A program made the translations under genes and the position numbers. Shown in pieces: positions 1-6,309 of a stretch of 6,795 nucleotides of DNA (its first letter is position 1; every line of letters begins with the position of its first letter). Source of the stretch: Acidobacteriota bacterium (GTDB lineage: Bacteria; Acidobacteriota; Thermoanaerobaculia; Thermoanaerobaculales; Thermoanaerobaculaceae). The stretch lies in the NCBI GenBank assembly GCA_021782525.1, contig JAJXUY010000082.1:1-6795 (forward strand), in the 5' to 3' direction. Under the pieces are notes generated by a model. The model worked only from the letters and a program-made list of their open reading frames with translations, had not been told where the DNA came from and did no database searches.

Positions 1-1692
1 GCGGCGCCCGGCCTGTACCGGCGCGCCTGGACGCTGCCGCTCGCGTTCTCGCGGCGCGGCCCCAAGACCCTGTACTTCGCCAACCAGATGCTGTTCGCGA
101 CCGGCGACGGCGGTGACCACTGGAGCGTCGCCAGCCCTGACCTCACCCGCGAGAGCCCGGGCTCGCCCGCGAGCCTGCACGCCGCCGGCATGACGTCGGA
201 CGCCGGCGCGGCGCCACGGCGGGGCGTGATCTACGCGCTCGCCCCCTCATCGCTCGACGGCCGCCTGCTCTGGGCCGGCACCGACGACGGCCTCGTCTGG
301 CGCAGCGGCGACGGCGGCGCCCACTGGAGCGATGTCACGCCGCCGGAGCTGACCGCGTGGTCGAAGGTCGCCGGCATCGAGGCCTCCGGCTTCGACGCCG
401 CGACCGCCTACGTCGCGGTCGACCGCCACCGCCTCGAGGACCGGCGGCCGTACATCTACCGCACCCGCGACGACGGCGCCCACTGGCAACCGATCGTGGC
501 CGGCATCCGCGACGGCGACTTCGTCAACGCGGTCCGCGAGGACCCGGCGCGGCGCGGCCTCCTCTACGCCGCCACCGAGCTGGGCGTCTACGTCTCGTTC
601 GACGACGGCGACCACTGGCAGCCGCTGCAGCTCGACCTGCCACGCGTGTCGGTACGCGACCTCGAGGTCCACGGCGGCGATCTCGTCATTGCCACCCACG
701 GGCGCGGCTTCTGGGTCCTCGACGGCCTCGCCCCGCTGCGCCAGATCGAGCCCGACGACCGCGCCGGCGAGACGCGGTTGTTCGAACCGTCCCCGGCGCG
801 GCGGCTGCGGCCGGCCGGGTTCACCGGCACACCGCTGCCGAAGGACGAGCCCACCGCCGCCAACTCACCGTTCGGCGCCGTGATCGACTACGTGCTCGCG
901 GCCGCTCCGCGCGGGCCGGTCACGCTCGAGATCCGCGACGCGGCCGGCGCGCTCCTCCGGCGCTACTCCAGCGCCGACCTCCCGCCTGCGGCCGACGCGG
1001 CGACCGCGCACGCGGCGCCGGAGTGGCTGCCGCGGCCCAGCGTGCTCGCCGCCACGCCCGGGGCGCACCGCTTCGTCTGGCCGCTGCGGCGCGCGCTCCC
1101 CCCCGAGCTGGCGCACGGCAACCCATACGCGGACGGTCGCTGGGTACCCCCCGGCCGCTACTCCGTTGCGCTGGCGGTGAACGGCGAGGTGCTGCGGCAG
1201 CCGCTCGAGGTCGAGCCCGACCCGCGGGTGGTCCTCCCCGCCGCCGCCTACGCGCGCCAGGACGCGCTCGCCGCCACGATCGAGGCGGCGCAGGTCCGCC
1301 TCGCCCGCGCCCAGTCGCAGGCGGAGGCGATCCACAAGGCCCTCCTCGCCCTCGGCCCGGACGCGAGCCTCGGCGAAGACGCCCGCCGGCTGGACGGCGA
1401 GGTCGTCGCGATCACCGGCCTCGCCTCCACCGCCAACCCGGCCAACGTCTGGGCTGCGCCGGTGAGCGCCGTCGAGAGCTTCCGCTTCCTCGAGCTGGCG
1501 CTGCGAGGACTCATGGGTGCCGTGGACGGCGCCGACGCGGACCCGTCCCCGGACGCTGTCGCCGGGACCGCCCGGCTGGAGGAGCTGCTGGCGACGACGC
1601 TCGGCCGTTGGGAGCGCCTGCGTGCACGAGCCCGGACGTTGGAGCCGCACCGCCACGGCGGGCCAGTTGCGCCTGAAACGGTTCGCCGGTAG
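1..1692 (+). CDS. BNR/Asp-box repeat protein (VPS10/sortilin-like beta-propeller family), 5'-truncated
   Basis: The reading frame is open from base 1, giving 563 residues here; the true start lies upstream, so the first ATG at 88 is internal. The N-terminal half carries four Asp-box motifs (S/T-x-D-x-G-x-x-W) and a conserved A-T-H-G-R-G-F-W-V-L-D stretch at 691-723. That stretch is typical of the large bacterial proteins annotated as 'glycosyl hydrolase', 'WD40/YVTN/BNR-like' or VPS10-domain proteins, usually about 1,000 residues long. The remainder (about residues 250-560) has a beta-rich region and then an Ala/Arg-rich, probably helical segment near 1250-1345, which matches the C-terminal layout of the family. 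Asp-boxes are structural elements of propeller blades, and I see no catalytic site, so a glycosidase label would be unsafe. Family members are normally exported, but the signal peptide would be outside the window. The permease gene starts 9 bp after the stop, so co-transcription is possible. Family assignment is firm; function is unknown. Confidence 0.9.
   Translation, partial: AAPGLYRRAWTLPLAFSRRGPKTLYFANQMLFATGDGGDHWSVASPDLTRESPGSPASLHAAGMTSDAGAAPRRGVIYALAPSSLDGRLLWAGTDDGLVWRSGDGGAHWSDVTPPELTAWSKVAGIEASGFDAATAYVAVDRHRLEDRRPYIYRTRDDGAHWQPIVAGIRDGDFVNAVREDPARRGLLYAATELGVYVSFDDGDHWQPLQLDLPRVSVRDLEVHGGDLVIATHGRGFWVLDGLAPLRQIEPDDRAGETRLFEPSPARRLRPAGFTGTPLPKDEPTAANSPFGAVIDYVLAAAPRGPVTLEIRDAAGALLRRYSSADLPPAADAATAHAAPEWLPRPSVLAATPGAHRFVWPLRRALPPELAHGNPYADGRWVPPGRYSVALAVNGEVLRQPLEVEPDPRVVLPAAAYARQDALAATIEAAQVRLARAQSQAEAIHKALLALGPDASLGEDARRLDGEVVAITGLASTANPANVWAAPVSAVESFRFLELALRGLMGAVDGADADPSPDAVAGTARLEELLATTLGRWERLRARARTLEPHRHGGPVAPETVRR
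100..618 (+). repeat. Four Asp-box (BNR) motifs within the propeller protein
   Basis: Four copies of the S/T-x-D-x-G-x-x-W motif are readable at 100-123 (TGDGGDHW), 304-327 (SGDGGAHW), 463-486 (TRDDGAHW) and 595-618 (SFDDGDHW). Successive starts are 204, 159 and 132 bases apart, so the blades have unequal lengths. Each motif follows a hydrophobic strand (for example L-V-W-R or Y-I-Y-R), as in a beta-propeller hairpin. More repeats probably lie upstream of the window. Confidence 0.85.
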
Positions 1693-1695
1693 CCT
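1667..1695 (+). promoter_or_regulatory. Possible weak promoter for the permease with leaderless geometry
   Basis: A TTGCGC at 1667-1672 and a TAGCCT at 1690-1695 are separated by 17 bases, and the permease ATG begins 6 bases after the second hexamer. No Shine-Dalgarno sequence precedes that ATG. A TANNNT box this close to a start is the arrangement seen for leaderless transcripts in several high-GC bacteria. Each hexamer matches the sigma-70 consensus at only three of six positions, and the boxes lie inside the end of the upstream gene. The alternative is simple read-through from that gene. Confidence 0.22.
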
Positions 1696-1701
1696 CTGCC
1701 A

Positions 1702-3186
1702 ATGGACGGCACGCTGCGCAACCTCTTCCGCACCAAACCGCTCGCGATGCTGCTCGAGGAGTCGGCGGCCAGCCGTCTGAAGCGCGCGCTTGGCATGTGG
1801 GACCTCATCGGTCTCGGCATCGGCGCGATCATCGGCGCCGGCATCTTCGCCACGGTCGGCACCGCCGCCGCGGGCGATCCGTCGCGGCCCGGCGCCGGGC
1901 CGGGCCTGATCCTCTCGTTCGTGCTCACCGCCGCGGTGTGCGGCCTGGCGGCGCTGTGCTACGCCGAGCTCGCGGCGCTGGTGCCGATCGCCGGCTCCGC
2001 GTACACCTACGCCTACGCCACCCTCGGCGAGCTGCTCGCGTGGATCATCGGCTGGGACCTGATCATCGAGTACGCGGTCGGCAACGTCGCGGTGGCGATT
2101 TCGTGGTCGGGGTACTTCGGCGAGATGCTGCGCGGGGTCGGGATCACCATCCCGCCGTGGCTGATGACCGACCTGCGCACCGGCCTGGCGACGCCGTCGA
2201 TCGTGGCGGCGGCGCCGCACATCGGCGGCGTGCCGATCATGATGAACCTCCCCGCGGCCGCGATCGTGCTCCTGATCACCTGGGTGCTGGTCATCGGCGT
2301 GAAGGAGTCGGCGCGCCTGAACGCGGTCATGGTGATCATCAAGCTCGTCGTCCTCGCCTTCTTCATCGTGGTCGGGGTCAACTACGTGCAGCCGGCGAAC
2401 TGGCACCCGTTCCTGCCCAACGGCTGGCACGGCGTCTGGGCCGGGGCGGCGATCGTCTTCTTCGCCTACATCGGCTTCGACGCGGTCTCGACCGCGGCCG
2501 AGGAGACGAAGAACCCCGGCCGCGACCTGCCGCGCGGCATCATCGGCTCGCTGATCATCTCCACGGTCATCTACATCGCGGTCGCGGCGATCGTCACCGG
2601 CATGGTGCCGTGGTTCGAGCTGCACACCGCCGAGCCGCTCACCGTCGCGCTGAACCGCTACAGCCTCGGCTGGGCGGCGGGGATCGTGGCGGTCGGCTCG
2701 GTCGCCGCCCACACCGCGGTGCTCCTCGTCTTCCAGCTCGGCCAGCCGCGCATCTTCTACTCGATGGCGCGCGACGGCCTGCTGCCGCAGGCGTTCGCCA
2801 AGGTGCACCCGAAGTACCGCACCCCGCACGTCACCACGATCCTGTCCGGCGTGCTGGTGGCCGCGTTCGCCAGCTTCGCCAACATCGAGGAGATGGTGGA
2901 CCTCACCAACATCGGCACGCTGTTCGCCTTCGCGCTGGTGTCCGCGGGGGTGATCGTGCTGCGCCGCACCCACCCCGAGGCGAAGCGGCCGTTCCGTGTG
3001 CCGTTCGTGCCGTGGCTGCCCGGCCTCGCGGTCGGCGCCTGCCTCTTCCTCGCCGCCGGGCTGCCGTTCATCACCTGGATGCGGTTCGCGATCTGGCTCG
3101 TCGTCGGGATGGTGATCTACGCCTTCTACGGGTACAAGCGCTCGGCGCTGCGCCGCGTCCCCAGCGCCTCTCAGAACACCGCGTAG
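1702..3186 (+). CDS. APC-superfamily amino-acid permease, CAT (cationic amino-acid transporter)/YfnA-like
   Basis: This is a 494-residue inner-membrane secondary transporter, probably an amino-acid:proton symporter. About 12 hydrophobic segments can be read, near residues 35-55, 68-94, 112-138, 184-200, 207-226, 244-265, 278-303, 323-347, 377-393, 402-420, 438-455 and 459-476. TM1 holds the unwound G-A-I-I-G-A-G-I-F substrate-binding motif (residues 41-49). The CAT-type signature [19 protein letters not shown] (254-272) spans TM6 and the next loop, and is followed by G-R-D-L-P-R-G-I. The N-terminal L-F-R-T-K-P before TM1 is typical of CAT/YfnA proteins and supports the ATG at 1702, although no Shine-Dalgarno sequence precedes it. 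Length is normal for the family. The substrate (cationic, branched or broad) cannot be read from sequence. The 3' end overlaps the convergent aminopeptidase gene by 16 bp. A peptide or polyamine transporter is unlikely given the CAT signature. Confidence 0.95.
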   Translation: MDGTLRNLFRTKPLAMLLEESAASRLKRALGMWDLIGLGIGAIIGAGIFATVGTAAAGDPSRPGAGPGLILSFVLTAAVCGLAALCYAELAALVPIAGSAYTYAYATLGELLAWIIGWDLIIEYAVGNVAVAISWSGYFGEMLRGVGITIPPWLMTDLRTGLATPSIVAAAPHIGGVPIMMNLPAAAIVLLITWVLVIGVKESARLNAVMVIIKLVVLAFFIVVGVNYVQPANWHPFLPNGWHGVWAGAAIVFFAYIGFDAVSTAAEETKNPGRDLPRGIIGSLIISTVIYIAVAAIVTGMVPWFELHTAEPLTVALNRYSLGWAAGIVAVGSVAAHTAVLLVFQLGQPRIFYSMARDGLLPQAFAKVHPKYRTPHVTTILSGVLVAAFASFANIEEMVDLTNIGTLFAFALVSAGVIVLRRTHPEAKRPFRVPFVPWLPGLAVGACLFLAAGLPFITWMRFAIWLVVGMVIYAFYGYKRSALRRVPSASQNTA

Positions 3187-4256
3187 GCGCCGTTGCGGAT
3201 GACCCGCACCTTCATCCCGTCGGGGCGGACGCAGGCGGCCTCGGCGACCTGAATCGGGTTGCCCTTGGCGTACACGATGTCCTGGTGGACGACGGTCTCC
3301 GGCTCGATGAACGCCTTGACGCCGATCGCGCCGCCGAGGTGGTCGGAGCGCCCGTACGCCCAGTGGAAGCCGGCCTTCTCGTCCTCGAGCACGTTGCCGG
3401 TCACCTGCGCCCATTCGTTGCAGCCGAACGCGACCTCGGCGATGTTCGTGCGGGCCGGGTCGGCGGCGAAGAACGCCCGCAGCGTGTGCGCCCGCTCGTC
3501 GTTACCCTCCACCTTCACGATCCGGTTCGCCTCGACCCGGAGCGAAATGAGCTCCTGGCCCTCGCGCACCGGCAGCGTCCCGTTGGTGAGCGACGGCTGC
3601 CCGGGTTGTTCGCCCTCGTACGGTACGATGAACGTCTCACCCGAGGGCAGGTTGATCACGCGGTCGCCGCCCTTGAAGCGCGGCAGGAAGCCGTCGTCCA
3701 TCTCGGGCTTGCGGTGGCGCAGGTCGAACGTGCAGCGGTGTCCGGTGGAGAACGCCACCTCCAGGCTCGTCGCCCCGAGCAGAGCGCGTTCGAGGATCTT
3801 GCAGCGGCGCGCCACCTCGCGGTAGTCGGCCGCGAGCGAGGTGCGCTCCATCCACTTCGCGATTCCGGGCATCGAGGCCGCGCGGAAGTCCTCCTTCTCG
3901 TGGCACAGACCGTCGAGCGCCGCGGTGGCGGAGTATTCGGTGAGGAACGCCGCCAGCGTGCTGCCGAGCAGCGTCTCCCGCATCGCGACCGACTGGCCGG
4001 CGAGCGCCCCGGCGTCCGGCAGCTCGGCGCCGTTGGCGCCGGTCGCCCGGAAGGTGAGCAACGGCCGCACCGTGAAGTTGCGCCCGCGGCCGAGGGCGGC
4101 GAACGCGCGCTGCCACTCCGCCGCCATCGCGCGCCGTTCCTTCCACGCCTCCGAGTCCTCGCCGAGCGCCCGCGGCACGTCGCACGCGACGGTCACGACT
4201 TCGCCGGGCTGCGGGTCGAAGACATCGGTCAGGAGCTTCATGAGATCGAACGCCAT
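3171..4256 (-). CDS. M29-type metallo-aminopeptidase (thermophilic aminopeptidase T/AmpS-like)
   Basis: A 361-residue cytosolic protein resembling family M29, whose members remove N-terminal residues from peptides using two metal ions. Candidate metal ligands appear in the family order: E207 in L-P-S-G-E-T-F, E274 in N-I-A-E-V-A-F-G, H298 in A-G-F-H-W-A-Y-G, and H324/D326 in V-V-H-Q-D. Y301 or H306 may complete the site. The spacing between the first two (67 residues) matches the family; these assignments are by motif and spacing, not alignment. The N-terminal third (residues 1-160) is less typical than in AmpT/AmpS, so this may be a divergent branch of slightly short length. The frame is open 154 codons further upstream, but that translation is low-complexity shadow of truA. 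The ATG at 4256-4254 is chosen because GGGAGG sits 5 bases upstream. It lies 56 bp downstream of truA on the same strand, and its stop overlaps the permease end. Confidence 0.85.
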   Translation of the reverse strand: MAFDLMKLLTDVFDPQPGEVVTVACDVPRALGEDSEAWKERRAMAAEWQRAFAALGRGRNFTVRPLLTFRATGANGAELPDAGALAGQSVAMRETLLGSTLAAFLTEYSATAALDGLCHEKEDFRAASMPGIAKWMERTSLAADYREVARRCKILERALLGATSLEVAFSTGHRCTFDLRHRKPEMDDGFLPRFKGGDRVINLPSGETFIVPYEGEQPGQPSLTNGTLPVREGQELISLRVEANRIVKVEGNDERAHTLRAFFAADPARTNIAEVAFGCNEWAQVTGNVLEDEKAGFHWAYGRSDHLGGAIGVKAFIEPETVVHQDIVYAKGNPIQVAEAACVRPDGMKVRVIRNGAYAVF

Positions 4257-4268
4257 CGGGACCTCCCG
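4257..4268 (-). promoter_or_regulatory. Shine-Dalgarno of the aminopeptidase gene, inside a small hairpin
   Basis: Read on the minus strand, CGGGAGGTCCCG lies immediately before the ATG. GGGAGG is a strong ribosome-binding site with 5-base spacing and fixes the start. The same bases form a 4-bp CGGG/CCCG stem with an AGGT loop. An overlapping alternative stem, CCGG-CGAA-CCGG at 4277-4266, competes for the same bases. The ribosome-binding role is well supported; a regulatory role for the hairpins is speculation. Confidence 0.6.
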
Positions 4269-4312
4269 GTTCGCCGGACGGCTTAGCCTAACACCGCCCG
4301 CCACCGCGCGCG

Positions 4313-5098
4313 TCAGGCGCGGGCCGGCAGTCCGAGCGGGGCGAGTGCGGGCAGCGACCACGGCTCGTCCGGGTAGCGCACCGCCTCGAGGAACAGCCCG
4401 GCGGCGGGGGCGGCCAGCGGCGGTGCCGGAGCCCGGCCCGCGAGCCAGCGCACCACGTCGGCGGCGGCGGCCTCGCCGCGGCCGACCGTCACCAGCGCTC
4501 CGACCATGCGGCGCACCTGGTTCCACAGGAAGTGACTGGCGACGACCCGCAGCTGCACGCTCCCGCCAAACGCCGCGACCTCGACCGCCTCCACCTCGAC
4601 GAGCGTGCTCTCGGCCTCGCCGGCGCGGCGGGCGAAGGCGCGGAAGTCGTGGCGGCCCGCGAAGCGGCCCGCCGCCTCGCGCATCGCCGCCTCGTCGAGC
4701 CCGCCCTCGACCCACCACGACGTGCGCTTGCCGAACGCCGAGCGCCGCGTCGCGATCTGGTAGCGGTAGGCGCGCGCGACGGCGTCGTGGCGGGCGTGGA
4801 AGCCGCGCGGCGCGGGGCGCAGGTCGAGCACGGCGAGGTCCGCGGGCAGGTCGCGCTCGAGATCGCGCAGCAGCCCGAGGGGGCGCAGCGGGGCGCGGCA
4901 GCGCAGCGATGCCACCTGCCCGAGCGCGTGCACCCCCGCGTCGGTGCGCCCGGCGCCCTGGAGGTCGAGGCCGCGCTCCCCGGTGACGGTGCGTAGCGTG
5001 TCGAGCAGGACACCCTGCACCGTCCGCCCGGAGGCCTGCACCTGCCAGCCGGAGAACTTCGTCCCCTCGTACTCGATCAGCAGCCGGTATGTCGGCAC
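4313..5098 (-). CDS. truA: tRNA pseudouridine(38-40) synthase TruA
   Basis: TruA isomerises uridines 38, 39 and 40 in the anticodon stem-loop of many tRNAs in the cytosol. The 261-residue product has the family's full length. It opens with P-T-Y-R-L-L-I-E-Y-E-G-T-K-F-S-G-W-Q (residues 2-19). The catalytic aspartate is D53 in G-R-T-D-A-G-V-H-A-L-G, and the conserved active-site tyrosine is in A-Y-R-Y-Q-I (Y111). F-L-W-N-Q-V-R-R-M-V-G-A-L (190-202) is the family's C-terminal signature. The start is a GTG at 5098-5096. The open frame extends 133 codons upstream without another plausible start, and the GTG gives exactly the family N-terminus. No good Shine-Dalgarno sequence precedes it; a TACACT lies 6 bases upstream. 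It sits 62 bp downstream of the small exported-protein gene and 56 bp upstream of the aminopeptidase gene, consistent with a three-gene minus-strand unit. Identification is secure. Confidence 0.97.
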   Translation of the reverse strand: MPTYRLLIEYEGTKFSGWQVQASGRTVQGVLLDTLRTVTGERGLDLQGAGRTDAGVHALGQVASLRCRAPLRPLGLLRDLERDLPADLAVLDLRPAPRGFHARHDAVARAYRYQIATRRSAFGKRTSWWVEGGLDEAAMREAAGRFAGRHDFRAFARRAGEAESTLVEVEAVEVAAFGGSVQLRVVASHFLWNQVRRMVGALVTVGRGEAAAADVVRWLAGRAPAPPLAAPAAGLFLEAVRYPDEPWSLPALAPLGLPARA

Positions 5099-5104
5099 GG
5101 CGGC

Positions 5105-5110
5105 AGTGTA
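5105..5110 (-). promoter_or_regulatory. Possible -10 box six bases upstream of truA
   Basis: On the minus strand TACACT ends 6 bases before the truA GTG. It matches the TANNNT -10 pattern and four of six sigma-70 -10 bases, and would start a transcript at or beside the GTG. I see no convincing -35 hexamer 16-18 bases upstream, and truA may instead be transcribed from the promoter of the upstream gene. Confidence 0.2.
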
Positions 5111-5160
5111 CCCGCCCCGGGCCGGGACGCGGGCGACGACCCCCTCAGCGACGCGCTCCT

Positions 5161-5460
5161 CTACTTCTTCTTCGGGGTCTTTGCGGTCGTTGCGGCCTTG
5201 ACCTCGACCGACGTCGCGACCATCCGGTACTGGATCGTGACCTTCGCGCCGACCTTGAGGTCGCCGGTGACCTTGGTGGCGGCGTCGCGGGCGAGCTCCC
5301 AGCGGTCGTGGCCCTTCTGAACCACGATTAGGTCGTTGGACACGGAGAGCACCGGCCCGGTGACCTGGTAGCTCTTGGGCGCGGCGGCGTAGGCTACGCC
5401 GATCACGACGACCGCGGCGAGGACGAACAGGCACGTACGGAGCAAGCGGCTCTTGACCAT
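5161..5460 (-). CDS. Small exported protein, DUF5666-like beta-barrel candidate
   Basis: The product has 99 residues. A clear signal peptide occupies residues 1-25: basic M-V-K-S-R-L-L-R, a hydrophobic core of about 15 residues, and an A-Y-A cleavage motif at 23-25. The mature part of about 74 residues alternates hydrophobic and polar residues: V-T-G-P-V-L-S-V-S-N-D-L-I-V-V (33-47), then G-D-L-K-V-G-A-K-V-T-I-Q-Y (66-78) and A-T-S-V-E-V-K-A. This resembles the small OB-fold-like barrels annotated as DUF5666, but I cannot confirm membership. The tail is lysine-rich (K-T-P-K-K-K) and may contact nucleic acid or an acidic surface; that is inference. The ATG at 5460-5458 is chosen over the longer open frame because a purine-rich AAAAGGGGGG ends 6 bases before it and the signal peptide begins there. 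The gene leads the truA-aminopeptidase run. Its function is unknown. Confidence 0.85.
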   Translation of the reverse strand: MVKSRLLRTCLFVLAAVVVIGVAYAAAPKSYQVTGPVLSVSNDLIVVQKGHDRWELARDAATKVTGDLKVGAKVTIQYRMVATSVEVKAATTAKTPKKK

Positions 5461-5466
5461 CGGACA

Positions 5467-5476
5467 CCCCCCTTTT
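5467..5476 (-). promoter_or_regulatory. G-rich Shine-Dalgarno of the small exported-protein gene
   Basis: AAAAGGGGGG on the minus strand ends 6 bases before the ATG at 5460. It can pair with the 16S 3' end if a G-U wobble replaces the usual A of AAAGGAGG. It supports the short start over the longer open frame. Confidence 0.7.
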
Positions 5477-5486
5477 CGCTGCTGCG

Positions 5487-5515
5487 ATTGTATCCATTTC
5501 GCGATCAACCGTCGA
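5487..5515 (-). promoter_or_regulatory. Predicted sigma-70 promoter for the minus-strand cluster
   Basis: Read on the minus strand, TCGACG (5515-5510) and TACAAT (5492-5487) are separated by exactly 17 bases. They match TTGACA at four of six positions and TATAAT at five of six. Transcription would begin near 5480, leaving a leader of about 20 bases that contains the Shine-Dalgarno sequence. This is the best promoter-like match I found in the window and would drive the exported-protein gene and possibly truA and the aminopeptidase gene. Confidence 0.5.
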
Positions 5516-5575
5516 GCGATGTCGGGCCGCCGGCCAGCCTCGGGAACCCGTGCTTGACTCCCCAAACGCCTGGAG

Positions 5576-5601
5576 CTCCGTCCCCCCGTGTGGTGACGGA
5601 G
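5576..5601. other. Stem-loop in the divergent intergenic region
   Basis: CTCCGTC (5576-5582) and GACGGAG (5595-5601) form a perfect 7-bp stem around a 12-base loop. Neither side is followed by a T-run on its own strand, so it is not a standard intrinsic terminator. It could be an operator-like dyad or a chance structure. Confidence 0.35.
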
Positions 5602-5722
5602 GCGCTGTCGGGTGCCGCCCACCTCGAATCCTTAAATCTTTGACTCAAAATTAGTTCAGTACACTGTCCGCGTACGGCCCCAGCAGCCGACTCGCCCAAC
5701 TTTCGGGGCACGTCGGGTTCAA

Positions 5723-5750
5723 CGCGGCAAGCGTGACGGGCCTTGCCGTG
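5723..5750 (+). other. Strong 9-bp stem-loop in the presumed yidB leader
   Basis: Bases 5723-5731 pair with 5742-5750 over nine pairs (one G-U) around a 10-base loop; the core is CGGCAAG/CTTGCCG. It is flanked upstream by GCCCC/GGGGC (5677-5681 with 5705-5709) and downstream by GGTCTC/GAGATC (5845-5850 with 5854-5859). It would be part of the yidB 5' leader only if transcription starts near the AT-rich island. I do not recognise a known riboswitch or small RNA. Confidence 0.4.
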
Positions 5751-5889
5751 GAGGCCGGAAGGACGCGGGCCCGGCAACTGTTCCGCCAAGGTGTAAGATC
5801 GATGAGAATGCGAACAGGATTCCTTCAGCGATCGGGCGGGGCAGGGTCTCCTGGAGATCGCGGGCACGGCGAACGGTTGTGGGAAAACG

Positions 5890-5896
5890 AAGGGGG
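5890..5896 (+). promoter_or_regulatory. Shine-Dalgarno of yidB
   Basis: AAGGGGG ends 5 bases before the ATG at 5902. Together with the following TCATC it is close to AAGGAGGTGATC, the perfect complement of the 16S 3' end, and fixes the yidB start. Confidence 0.75.
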
Positions 5897-5901
5897 TCAT
5901 C

Positions 5902-6309
5902 ATGGGTCTTCTCGACAGTCTCGTTGGTGAACTGGGCGGTTCTCTGGAAGGCAACGCCGGCGCACACCAGGACCTGCTCCAAGGGGTCATGGGCATGTTC
6001 GCGAACAGCGGCGGGCTCACGGGCCTCGCGTCCGCGTTTCAGCAGGGCGGTCTCGGGAACCTCGTCTCCTCGTGGATCTCGACGGGGCAGAACCTGCCGG
6101 TCTCCGCGGCGCAGATCACCCAGGTGCTGGGCAGCGACCAGATCAGCCAGCTCGCCGCCAAGGTCGGGCTGTCGCCGCAGGCCGCCAGCGCCAGCCTGGC
6201 TCAGCTCCTGCCGAACCTCGTCGATCGCATGACCCCGAACGGCCAGATCCCGCAAGGTGGCGGCCTGCTCGGCGGCATCCTGGGCGCGCTGGGCGGCAAA
6301 CAGGGCTGA
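5902..6309 (+). CDS. yidB: YidB family protein (DUF937, COG3753)
   Basis: The product is 135 residues, the usual length for YidB proteins. It begins M-G-L-L-D-S-L-V-G and has a Gly/Gln-rich first third. The family core follows: G-G-L-G-N-L-V-S-S-W-I-S-T-G-Q-N (49-64), then Q-I-T-Q-V-L-G (71-77), I-S-Q-L-A-A-K-V-G-L (81-90) and L-A-Q-L-L-P-N-L-V-D-R-M-T-P-N-G (99-114). It ends in a glycine-rich G-G-G-L-L-G-G-I-L-G-A-L-G-G tail. No signal peptide or clear membrane helix is visible, so it is probably cytoplasmic. The biochemical role of YidB is not known to me; the core looks like a small helical bundle. A strong Shine-Dalgarno sequence supports the start. The next gene on the same strand begins 84 bp downstream with no clear terminator between, so the two may be co-transcribed. 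The symbol follows the family name and does not imply strict orthology to the E. coli gene. Confidence 0.92.
   Translation: MGLLDSLVGELGGSLEGNAGAHQDLLQGVMGMFANSGGLTGLASAFQQGGLGNLVSSWISTGQNLPVSAAQITQVLGSDQISQLAAKVGLSPQAASASLAQLLPNLVDRMTPNGQIPQGGGLLGGILGALGGKQG

Larger units (their letters stand above)
5461..5901. other. Divergent intergenic region, about 440 bp, no convincing gene
   Basis: It separates the minus-strand cluster from yidB on the plus strand. In order it holds the minus-strand Shine-Dalgarno sequence and promoter (5467-5515), a GC-rich stem-loop (5576-5601), an AT-rich island of 12 G/C in 40 bases (5626-5665), and a GC-rich run of potential hairpins (about 5670-5860) ending at the yidB Shine-Dalgarno sequence. 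A TTGACT at 5640-5645 and a TACACT at 5660-5665 are promoter-like but only 14 bases apart, and a TAAGAT at 5794-5799 has no good -35. No promoter for yidB can be called firmly. Open frames crossing this region look like random high-GC frames. Confidence 0.7.

Noticed and set aside
357..1676. Plus-strand frame-shifted open frame of 439 codons inside the propeller gene
   Set aside because: Arg/Pro/Ala-rich shadow of a gene whose own frame shows four Asp-boxes and conserved family motifs.
3194..3208. TGCGG/CCGCA stem-loop just after the permease stop as a terminator
   Set aside because: Only 5 bp, no T-tract on either strand, and it lies inside the aminopeptidase coding sequence.
865..3414. Minus-strand open frame of 849 codons opposite the propeller protein and permease
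   Set aside because: Its translation is Arg/Gly/Asp/Glu/His-rich low complexity with no recognisable domain, and it runs antisense through two well-identified genes. It is an open-frame artefact of high GC.
1797..4286. Plus-strand open frame of 829 codons across the permease and aminopeptidase
   Set aside because: It is out of frame with the permease and antisense to the aminopeptidase, is Arg/His/Ala-rich throughout, and has no motif.
5712..5729. GGTTCAA resembling a tRNA T-loop
   Set aside because: The flanking bases do not form a T-stem, and no acceptor or anticodon arm can be drawn around it.
5744..5776. GGCCGGAAGGA with flanking TGCCG/CGGCA, reminiscent of the SRP RNA domain IV GGAA tetraloop
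   Set aside because: The diagnostic internal-loop bases (GTCAGG on one side, AGCAG on the other) are absent, one base is missing on the left side, and the outer helix does not continue. A covariance-model search would settle it, but I do not support an SRP RNA call.
5802..5930. Small plus-strand open frame (about 42 codons) running into the yidB start
   Set aside because: It has no ribosome-binding site, its composition is arbitrary, and it overlaps yidB out of frame.
5719..6255. Minus-strand open frames (also 5505-6020) overlapping yidB and the intergenic region
   Set aside because: They are antisense to yidB, lack ribosome-binding sites and show no family motif.
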